DNA of 64,000 nt from Metaphire vulgaris (Eukaryota; Annelida; Clitellata; Crassiclitellata; Megascolecidae), in NCBI GenBank assembly GCA_018105865.1, contig CM030837.1, positions 6,355,725 to 6,419,724 on the forward strand. The letters run 5' to 3'. The translations under genes were made by a program, and so were the position numbers. The notes under the pieces are model-generated. The model had not been told where the DNA came from and made no database searches. It saw nothing but the letters and a program-made list of their open reading frames with translations. Shown here piece after piece: positions 21,137-29,424 of the stretch. Each line of letters begins with the position of its first letter. Position 1 is the first letter of the stretch.

Positions 21137-21184
21137 AATAAATTGGCCAATTGGACTGGCGTTTTGACAGTCCCGTGTGGTCAA
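21137..21184 (+). CDS. SH2D4-like gene, 48-nt microexon (NKLANWTGVLTVPCGQ)
   Basis: The acceptor is tctgtcttttgtag| and the donor is GGTCAA|GTGAGT. Sixteen codons, phase 0 at both ends. It supplies the conserved PCGQ that closes the SH2 domain in SH2D4-type proteins, a few residues before a Tyr-containing tail. Its length and phase fit exactly between FYKK (20341) and the exon at 21437. It is too short for an ORF search but well supported by splice sites and family pattern. Confidence 0.8.
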
Positions 21185-21436
21185 GTGAGTAGTCATCAAC
21201 TTACTTACTTACATTTCGTCCAAAGAGTAACATAACTAATGTGTGGTAGCGGTACTGGTGACGACGACGACGACGAAGATGATGATGATGATGACGATGA
21301 CAATGTTGATGATGATGACGATGAAAATGAAGATGATGATGGCTGCTATGATTAAAATGTTCAAAAATGATGGTGTTAATGCTGCTGATTAGAACCGTTG
21401 ATGAATGAATGAATGAATGAATTCTTAATATTTTAG

Positions 21437-21493
21437 CGTGATGGTGATTGCGACTACATCGAATTAATTTTGACATCGGAAGAAGAGGCGCAG
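21437..21493 (+). CDS. SH2D4-like gene, exon RDGDCDYIELILTSEEEAQ
   Basis: The acceptor is taatattttag| and the donor is GCGCAG|GTTAGT. Nineteen codons, phase 0-0. Directly after PCGQ it gives a D-Y-[IL]-E-L segment, which in vertebrate SH2D4 proteins is the extreme C-terminus. Here the frame stays open into a donor, so this homologue continues further. The Tyr in an acidic context is a potential phosphosite (inference). Confidence 0.8.
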
Positions 21494-21639
21494 GTTAGTT
21501 CGCAGTTTGCGTCGTCCTCTCTTCATTTTCAATTCTTATTTCCAAACGCTAATAGGCGACCTAGACAATTCTAGGACATTGTGGACGTCCACATGTGGAA
21601 TAGCGATCTCAGGCACGGAATCTGTCGTTGAAGATAGAA

Positions 21640-21768
21640 ATAGAGATTTTTGGAAGGAAAATCAGAGCAACCAAGATGGTCAAGAACTGTCAAAGATTAA
21701 GGTACTAAGAAAGGCTGAAGCACTGTGGATTGGAATTTGGGAGAAAAAGAAGAGTAAGGGGAGACCTA

Positions 21769-21806
<38 letters not shown>

Positions 21807-22000
21807 GAAATTGACAAACAAAAAAGTGCCACACGACAATTTTCACCAGCACAGTAAACTAGCATTCGAAGACATGGCAAAAAATTGCTTAAGAAACGAG
21901 TTGGAATGTACAAGCAACATTCTCTGAGTGCCAGAGCAGTAGACAAATGGAACGAATTAGATGATAAGATCTTATCAGCTATTATAGTGTGAATGCTTTT
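21640..22000 (+). pseudogene. LINE remnant, C-terminal part of the reverse-transcriptase ORF
   Basis: In fragments, IRATKMVKN...ERLKHCGLEFGRKRRVRGD and, after a (GA)n expansion at 21771-21805, QHSLSARAVDKWNELDDKIL match the conserved C-terminal blocks of CR1/Jockey-type LINE ORF2 proteins. Stops and the microsatellite break the frame. Intronic, sense orientation. Confidence 0.7.
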
Positions 22001-22551
22001 AAAGTAACATAAGTGAAACGGGATATTAGGTTAGGCATTTATAGATGTAGTTCCTGTTAATTTGTTTCTTACATTGTGACATAGTACACAATTATCATGA
22101 AGAAATGGATTTTAATGTTTGAGCTGTTTAGGCAGCGTAGACTGCGATTTGTGTTTGCATTTTTTCTTTTTTTCTCGACTAAGGATACCAGTTGTATCAG
22201 ATTCAACCAACAGACGTTGGAATAGAGGGCTGTATTAGCGACCGTGATTTTTTTACTTTTCAACACAGGAGAAATCATACTAAACCACTCAAAATCCCGT
22301 TGTTATTATTATTATTTTTGTAGGCTTCTTTGTTAGATTGGCTAGTCTGGATCCGTCGTTAGCGAATATGAGATTAATGTTTCTGTACAACAGGAGTACA
22401 CAACATTCTAGGGCCAAGGACCAAACTGAACATTCTCAGATTACCCGAGGGCCGCAATCTCGAAATAATTATTTTATTGTATATTTTATACAAATCTGCA
22501 ACTCAAACAAAATTAAATTTAGTAAATATTACTTGGCACAAAGATAAGTTG

Positions 22552-22726
22552 CGGGGTTATTTCTAGGATTATCAATTGGTAAATTCTGGGATCCCCTGCC
22601 AAAAAATCTGACAAGCAAAAAGAAGGTCATCCCATAGCTAAGATTGGGGAGGGGATTGTTGTGGGTGTAGGTCTCAAATTGTGGGAGGAGTGTTGAGGGT
22701 GTTAGAGGGGTGTAAAAATATTCCTG
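22552..22726. mobile_element. hAT-like MITE, CAGGGTTATTT family, copy 2
   Basis: CGGGGTTATTTCTAGG...ATATTCCTG is flanked by a perfect 8-bp duplication, ATAAGTTG (22544-22551; 22727-22734). It is clearly homologous to 317-486, including the internal TGACAAGCAAAAAGAAGGTC motif at 22607. Confidence 0.88.
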
Positions 22727-22929
22727 ATAAGTTGTAGCCCATAGGATATGGATAGCCTAGTCAGTTGATGTATTATTTCTATAACAAAATTATTGCTCGA
22801 GGGCTTGTTTTCTGTGCTGTTTTAATTTGTTTCGACGGCCGGGTAGAACACCTTGGCGGACCGGATCCGGCCCGCGGGTTATGCATCCCTGCTGAGTGTA
22901 CAATGCTGTGTGTCTGTTATTTTCTGCAG

Positions 22930-22983
22930 CTTAACAGATTAATGAGCACAGCACGTCTAGAACCTTCTGCTCCGGATTACAGT
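22930..22983 (+). CDS. SH2D4-like gene, candidate exon (LNRLMSTARLEPSAPDYS)
   Basis: A strong acceptor, gtctgttattttctgcag|, precedes eighteen codons, phase 0-0, ending at AGT|GTACGT. The phase agrees with the exons on both sides. It contains an APDYS tyrosine. It has no domain, so support is only splice signals, phase and position. Confidence 0.5.
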
Positions 22984-23288
22984 GTACGTACGGAGTTGGG
23001 AATTTCATCAATTGTCAATCTCTGGAAAGCTTTTGCGATCCCTCTTTTAATTAATTTGAATTCAATTATTTTAAATTTAATTTTTAACTAAGTTTTTATT
23101 AAAACATAATTTTAATGCTCATCCCCACTGTAAGTTCATGACTTTGGCCATTGGCGTAAACTTGGACGAAAAAGTGGGGAAGGCAACCACTATGCCTCTC
23201 CCTTCCCTAGCATAGCCCTCAAAAATGGGGGCTCAAACTTAAAGGTTTAATAGAAGTTAACGCATATGCTGTTGACTTATTTTTTTAG

Positions 23289-23772
23289 GTAAGGGGCTGT
23301 CCATAAATGACGTCACGCACTGGGGAGAGTGTTCAAACATTTGTGACGACGGGAAAAGGGGGTTTCCAGAAATAATACTAAATATTGTTATTAATACCGC
23401 AATGTTATGAAAATCGAGAGTAATTAGTAGTTATTGTTTGTTATACTTGGTAGGTGTAATATCTCACTGTTATAATTATTATATATATATCATTTTTTAA
23501 AAGAATTTTAAAAAGTTTCTGAATATCATAACTATAGGCCTAATAATTATTATAATGAATATTTTGAAACGAATTCGTTGCAATGCCTGCTTCATTCATT
23601 CAAGAAATACGTGATTTGAAACATTAATTTTTACATCGGAAAGATGGGGTGGGTGGTTAAGCGTTGTGACATCGCATTTAAGGGGGATCTGACTTTTGTG
23701 ACGACTTGTTACGAGAGGGAGGGGCCAAAAAGCTACCAAAATCGCATGACGTCATTTATGTACGGCCCCTAA
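23289..23772. mobile_element. Palindromic-ended element, AGGGGCTGTCCATAAATG family
   Basis: The left end AGGGGCTGTCCATAAATGAC is matched by the right end's inverted repeat, TGACGTCATTTATGTACGGCCCCT. Related copies are at 45567-45990, 62937-63360 and one end near 55967. No coding capacity. The target duplication could not be fixed and the superfamily is not assigned. Confidence 0.75.
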
Positions 23773-24149
23773 TTTGGTGACAGGTGACTTTTGAATATCG
23801 ACTATTAAATGTACGTCGTTGTTTAACTATTTATTGCTAGACATTCATGATTATTGATTACATTGAAAATACTGCAGCAGTGTTTTATACAGGCCTGTTA
23901 GGAGGAAAGATCCCCCCCAAAAAAAACCCGTCCAGATTTCCCTCCCCTAAAAAAAATTCGCAGCACTAAAAATTTCTTTGCATTGAACTGTGCCTCTTCC
24001 CCTCCAGCCAAGTCAATTCCTCCTCCCTCTCCCCAAGGCCTGGAGTCTGGATAAAACACCGTGTAACTGCAGTTAAGCCGTGATGGAGTATGTCGTGTTG
24101 GCTTCTGACTTTGCGTCTGTCTTGTTTGCTGCTGTTGTCGTTGCTGCAG

Positions 24150-24448
24150 TCGACCGGATCGCGGGGAGCGACCCAGCCTCCGTTGGGACCTGGAAATCTT
24201 CCACCGCACGGCCAAGTGATGACTTGCAACACTCCGGTCGGCGCCAGAGGAGGCCAGCCTCCTCCTCCGCAGCCCCCGGAATTCTTCCGCCTAAGATGCA
24301 GCCGTCATCGCAGCAGCCCTTCTACGTTAACACTGCGGACGTCGTCAGCAGAGGCGGTCGGCCGCAGCTGCCGCCGCCACGCACGGCGGCGCACGGAGGC
24401 TGTCACGCGCCCCCGGTTCGAGCAGCGCGGGGGGCAGCAGACAAGCGG
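24150..24448 (+). CDS. SH2D4-like gene, Pro-rich exon with a one-base frame change
   Basis: The acceptor is tgttgtcgttgctgcag| and the donor is AAGCGG|GTAAGT. Entering in phase 0, the frame reads STGSRGATQPPLGPGNLPPH and a Pro-rich run. From about 24280 a different frame looks coding (SSQQPFYVNTADVVSRGG, then RPQLPPPRT) and leaves in phase 0 at the donor. The exon is 299 nt; 300 would keep a single frame. A base may be missing near the C5 run at 24273-24277, through an assembly error or real mutation. The Pro-rich stretches suggest SH3 ligands and YVN fits the known Grb2-SH2 site pattern Y-x-N (inference). Confidence 0.55.
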
Positions 24449-24918
24449 GTAAGTGGCATGAATAACGAGACAATTAACCCCTTTGGTGGTGGTGGTGGTT
24501 GGGTTATCCCGCCGACCTTTGCCCGTCGCACGCAACGCAACAAAAGTAGTCAGGAGGGGAAACCGGTGCTGGCGAGATAATATCGTAATGGCGGACGTAG
24601 TCGGCCTATAGGCGATACGCTACGAGTGAACCATTCTAAGTGGTACCAACGGTCTTCACGGGGATGGAAAAATTTTCCAGTACCACGTCTTTACCACGTG
24701 GAAACAGAACGCGCAGAAGAATGGGTCAGAGATAATAGAACCAGACTTCACCGCTTATCGTAAGCTCTGATTTCGTCTTGGTACGCGTTGGCACTTTCGC
24801 TGGCTATTTTAATTCGGAGACTCTAACTCCCCGCCCATTTTTTCCCACCCCACCCCGGCCTCACTCCGTTGTCGAAGCCTACTATACTTGACTGGATCCG
24901 TAGTAACGTAAGTATTTT

Positions 24919-24949
<31 letters not shown>

Positions 24950-25334
24950 AGGGGTGGGGGCTGCGGAGGTGCTGTCTTGCATTGCCCGTGATTTATGCGC
25001 TGGAAAAGTTGTATCGATGGAATGCAGCGAGGGTTTTTAAAAATTCCGGTTGTAGGATTAAAAGGTGACGAAATCTCTCAGCATTTTTCTAGTCGCGTGA
25101 ACGATATATATATTTTTTTCCTACCTGAATCGAAGATATCTGATAGGAAACCGTAAAATAACTGCGAAATGCGAGTTGAAAGAAACAGCTTTTCTGTTAC
25201 TGATAAGGATAATGGTTGTATAGCGCTTAATAATTATTAAACGTAACAATATGGCTGCGATTAGAATCATTCTCAAATAGCGAATAAATTTAAATGTTCA
25301 GTTATATTGCGCTTTGATATTATCACACTGCTAA
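24449..25334 (+). other. Intron, GC-rich then AT-rich; (GGC)n at 24920-24952
   Basis: No exon is recognised. A (GGC)n run of about 10 units lies at 24920. Reading past the donor at 24448 gives a Gly-rich open frame to about 24580 that I do not trust. Confidence 0.5.
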
Positions 25335-25500
25335 GTAAGTAAGTAATTAAGGAAGTAGGTAAGTAAGTAAGCTTAATGACTGTAGACAATGTTAATGCGC
25401 ACCCCGCGGCGGCATGCATAATACGTGACCTCCGTTTCCTAGGATCGAACCTGGGTAGACTGCCCGTTTCGGCGCTTTAGCGTAACAGCCAGCCATTTAT
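25335..25500 (-). mobile_element. tRNA-derived SINE with (TTAC)n tail
   Basis: The minus strand shows a B box, GGTTCGATCC, near 25440 after a tRNA-like head (GCTGTTACGCTAAAGCGCC). The 3' end is a TTAC/TTCC repeat tail at 25335-25370. It is not a functional tRNA because the stems do not close. Confidence 0.6.
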
Positions 25501-26072
25501 GACAACGTTGACGGAATGTCGTTCGTCATCCCTTTGTAGCACAGACATGACGTCATGTAAGGCTGACTGACTGTGCCGATTGACGAGTGACTCGGTTCAC
25601 TATACGTGACACATGTATCAATGGTCAGTCAATTATATTGTATAATTATAATAGACTTGATTTGCATTCTGAATGTTGATTGGATCTTAAAGTTTGAAAT
25701 TAGTTAACTACCTAATTTGCATAGTAAAAAAACTACTGAAACCGTGAAATTAGTTAAAACGTTTTAACAGTGTAATTAGTTAATACGTCTATTTTAAATA
25801 ATTAAATAGCAGGATTAGTTAATAAATATTTTCTTTAGTAGCAAGATTACATCCCAGGAATAATGAATTAAGTCAAAGTCCCTATTTGATATGAAAAAAT
25901 CTGTATTCTTGTAATAATTAATTTCTAGTTATCCTAGTTTTAAATTTTGATTTTTTTCTAGTTTAGTATAAGTTAGTTAGTTAAGTCTCTTACATCATTA
26001 TGTATGATGCTGAACTTATATCATTTTGTATTTCTGTTATGTTGCTGATCTTGTAATAATAAATTATGGCCT

Positions 26073-26163
<91 letters not shown>

Positions 26164-26552
26164 AAATATAGAAAGTGCGCTGTGTTGAGAATGACCAAGA
26201 ATGACCAATGTACACATTTGGATATCCATTGGACGGTGTCTTGCAATTACCAAGATTGGGAATTGAGAATAAATTGTCTTCCGTCCTCATTAAGAAAAGG
26301 TGTTATTAGATTATCTATAGATAACGACTCGCCTTAGATAACGAATCTTAAAGGTTGCATATACATCAGCTACTCCGATATCACATCTGTGTTTTATGGT
26401 ACATTTTAGTGAGAGATCTCGCAGTTATCTCTCTCTCTTTCTTATCAGCAACTTGCAACAAACCTACTTTCCTGCTGCGATGGAAAAAGAGAGAAAAAGT
26501 GAACGCAACAGTAAACTGACAATAAAACTGTTCTGAATTCCTGTTTATGCAG
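25501..26552. other. Intronic AT-rich stretch with GTTAATTAGTTAA motifs and (GAT)n
   Basis: Repeated AATTAGTTAA words lie at 25690-25820 and an (GAT)n microsatellite of about 28 units at 26078-26162. No exon evidence. The Asp, His, Ile and Ser homopolymer ORFs are repeat artefacts. Confidence 0.7.
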
Positions 26553-26843
26553 AAGTTTGTTAAACAAAACGACTTGTCTCATACGGGTGACATAAGAGGA
26601 CTTGTTGTTGATCATGGGCGCCCGCACATTGGGGCAAGATGGGGCACTTGCCCCTCCTCTGGAAAATGCAAATACCAATATTTCACATTGAAATTTGAAA
26701 CCCTTGCCAAAATATTAACCGTGACCATTGTTTTAAAATGGGTTTTGCCCCTCCTGGAAAATTTATGTGACGTAACCGTGACCACTGTGTTCTGCCCCCT
26801 CCTGGAAAAATTTCTGTGGGCGCCCATGTTGTTGATGTCGTGA
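26553..26843 (+). CDS. Candidate terminal exon of the SH2D4-like gene, disrupted by a MITE
   Basis: The acceptor is gaattcctgtttatgcag|. Phase 0, matching the previous exon, reads KFVKQNDLSHTGDIRGLVVD and then enters the MITE at 26613. The frame stays open through the whole 216-bp MITE and stops at 26841-26843. Without the MITE and one target copy, the frame would end three codons later at TGA. AATAAA follows at 26930-26935. So the C-terminus may now be MITE-encoded. No homology supports the exon; evidence is splice site, phase and poly(A) signal. Confidence 0.4.
   Translation, partial: KFVKQNDLSHTGDIRGLVVDHGRPHIGARWGTCPSSGKCKYQYFTLKFETLAKILTVTIVLKWVLPLLENLCDVTVTTVFCPLLEKFLWAPMLLMS
26613..26828. 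mobile_element. hAT-like MITE, CATGGGCGCCC family
   Basis: The ends CATGGGCGCCCGCA and TGTGGGCGCCCATG are inverted repeats flanked by a perfect 8-bp duplication, TTGTTGAT (26605-26612; 26829-26836). Related copies are at 28310, 42568 and 45023. Confidence 0.92.
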
Positions 26844-26929
26844 ATTGAGGACAGTCCCTGTGATTTTATTGTATACAGTTTAAGAAAATTGGTAAACTGT
26901 GATGCTGATCTGTCCTGACTTTTAGCACC

Positions 26930-26935
26930 AATAAA
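26930..26935 (+). terminator. Poly(A) signal AATAAA
   Basis: AATAAA lies about 90 nt after the candidate stop at 26843 and is followed by a TTGTTTG-rich element. It is plausible as the 3' end of the SH2D4-like gene. Confidence 0.45.
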
Positions 26936-28042
26936 ATTTATTGTTTGTCTGGATTTTGTGGAAGATTTATGAGCCGACGCTGAAACGTAGCAGCGGAATC
27001 TAGGAACAAGCGTGTGTTTCGTACTGTTATTTAAGACTCAAAATGCGTGAATTCTTACGCAGCTTCTTGAAATTTCTGCATATTTTGAACGGTCCTGGCT
27101 CGCAAGCCGAGAAACAAAAGAAAGCAGGCATAATTTCTCGCTATCATGGCCAGATTAAGGTCCGAGTGGCCTGGAGCTGAGAAAAAAAGGCCGTCGCCTA
27201 AACTGAAAATCTCTGACAAGCAAAAAAGGTTATCTTCCTTCCAAATATCGTGCTGACAAGCAAAATTAAAAAGGGTTTATCCCTTCCAAATCGTACTGAC
27301 AAGCAAAAAAAGGTTATCTCGAAAATCGGTGGGCCTATTTTCATGATGGGCCGGGGGGCTACAGCCCCCTCAGCCCCGCCTTAATATGGCCCTGTCGCTA
27401 GCGCTAGTGTCTTCTGACTTTTTTAATCAACATTGCACAAAATTACATATACTGTCATATAAATTACATATACTGTCATATAAATTACATATACTGTCAT
27501 ATAAAAATTACTGTCGATATTGAAGATGAGTGGTAATATCATTGGGCAGGCACGCCGACGACACGGGTTCAATTGCAGGAGCCCCTAAGGTCGACTCAGC
27601 CTTAATCGCTAGAGGGCGATAGTAACATCAAATGAGTAGCAATGGCAACATTGCGATAGTAACCATAGGTTCGGCGGAAGAGACTGGTCACCGTCCGATA
27701 AATAAACCTACCATAAATTCTTATCGGAGTTACGGGCGTGAAAACCTTTACTTTGTGTTGAAACTGTCATATAAAAAAATGATTACTGTCATATAAATTA
27801 CATATACTGTACATATATGTCATATAAAGATCAATATTGAACTAGGGTCCTAGCCGTTGACGCAATAGTGTTTGTGTTGGGAGCGAGATAAATAAACCAC
27901 CATGCATTCTTATTGAAGTTGGTGTAACGTGTTTTGAAATCTAAAAAATGATTACTGATACATTATTGTGGATGAGATCGAGTATACCTGACCCTACCTG
28001 ACCTGATATGACCGCTACAGAATTTTGGTGTACCTACTTACT
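26936..28042. other. Intergenic repeats: motif triplet, 22-bp tandem repeat, SINE
   Basis: Three copies of the TGACAAGCAAAAAAGG motif lie at 27213, 27253 and 27296. A tandem repeat of about 22 bp containing ACTGTCATATAAATTAC spans 27440-27510, with more copies near 27770-27830. A tRNA-derived SINE body with GGTTCAATTGC (B box) and GTCGACTCAGCC lies at about 27535-27720. No gene seen. Confidence 0.6.
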
Positions 28043-28045
28043 TAA

Positions 28046-28122
28046 CTGTTATGCCCACAGACTAGAAAGAATGACACGGGTTTCCACCCGAGTCATTCTT
28101 TCTAAGTCTGTGGGCATAACAG
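28046..28122. repeat. Near-perfect hairpin (foldback), arms about 37 bp
   Basis: CTGTTATGCCCACAGACT at 28046 is repeated inverted at the right end (AGTCTGTGGGCATAACAG, 28105-28122). The arms continue through AGAAAGAATGAC to a 3-5 nt loop near 28083. The arms differ by about two positions. Transcripts in either direction would form a stable stem. Confidence 0.9.
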
Positions 28123-28159
28123 GTAAGCTGCAGCAAACCTCTCTGAAGGGTTTCTCTCT

Positions 28160-28168
<9 letters not shown>

Positions 28169-28220
<52 letters not shown>
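28169..28220. repeat. (CT)n microsatellite
   Basis: Pure CT dinucleotides, read directly. Confidence 0.97.
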
Positions 28221-28221
<1 letters not shown>

Positions 28222-28309
28222 ATGCTTTCTTCATTTGCGACCTGTGATTCATTTTTGCATTTTCCGTTCGTTTTCGCCTTCACGGTTTTCATTTCCAGTT
28301 CACACTGAC

Positions 28310-28507
28310 CATGAGCGTCCGGAGGGGGTGCAAGGGGGTGCAATTGCACCTCCTGAAAAAATTGTGGAGTTATGAAAAAAAGTAAAATTACTTGTTTCTT
28401 TGGTCACAAAACCTTGCTTTGCACCCCCCCTGGAAAATTCTTTAATTTCTTTCGTCACAAGACCATGTTTTGCACCCCCCCTGGAAAAATTTCTGCGGAC
28501 GCCCATG
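28310..28507. mobile_element. hAT-like MITE, CATGRGCG family
   Basis: CATGAGCGTCCGGAGGGG...CTGCGGACGCCCATG is flanked by a perfect 8-bp duplication, ACACTGAC (28302-28309; 28508-28515). Confidence 0.92.
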
Positions 28508-28515
28508 ACACTGAC

Positions 28516-29217
28516 TGCCAGATGCCATAATACTTTTAGCATACAGTATTATTATCTAGACTGAATAGATGGCTTAAATGTGGCACAATCTTTACCACTG
28601 CTTTTTATCTTGAACTACGAATGCCGATGATAATTAGCGAAGAAATATGTTATTTGCTCAGAGCGTATATTAACTGCGATGGTTTTTGATTCGGTTATTG
28701 TGCCTTGTCCAAAACGTGTTAAGTTAAGTGATCTTCTTGATTTAGCGTTTTTTAAGTTTTTGAAATGCACGGAAACTCCGGAGTGCCGGTTTATATTCTG
28801 GTTCACAAAGTCGACATAGTCGGTTCGACTGTGAGAAGAGCGGAACGCAGTTGGACAATTCACTAACATTCCGAAATGAACATAATTCAGTCGCGGCTGT
28901 CCGCAACTCGTTGGCACAATAAGCAAACACATTTTGGCCTCGCTGCTCAGAATATCCTAGGCGTTGTGACAAGACCCGCCGTAGGCCACCTCTAGAGTAG
29001 ACCGGGCGACGTTGCCGAATTGTTTATACGTCTACTGAGGGAAGTCGTTTTTTGATCTTTGTGCCTGGTGGGAAAACATAAGCCTTTATACTGATTGCGT
29101 AAATTACTGCTGTCTTAAGACAGCAGATAAACTGAACACAGTTTTATAAAGACCACCGCATTTAAGCACAATTTTATCGCAGAATAGAAAAAGAAAGACG
29201 TGATACAACCTGACAAC

Positions 29218-29260
<43 letters not shown>

Positions 29261-29262
29261 CA

Positions 29263-29307
<45 letters not shown>

Positions 29308-29424
29308 CATATGTATATATATATATATATGAAGAGATAGAGACTCAATGTATAAAGGATATTATTCTTGTTCTTGCTGCTGCTGCTGCTGATGATGATG
29401 ATGATGTTGTTTCAAGGCAATATT
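28516..29424. other. 3' flank of the receptor gene
   Basis: No convincing gene. (TA)n runs lie at 29221-29330. A 105-codon minus-strand frame at 28615-28932 has no recognised domain. CTG/GAT triplets at 29375-29405 precede the receptor stop codon on the other strand. Confidence 0.5.

Noticed and set aside
28615..28972. Two overlapping minus-strand frames of 105 and 76 codons
   Set aside because: Mixed composition but no domain, splice signals or neighbours in support. They lie just beyond the receptor stop and could be 3' UTR or intergenic.
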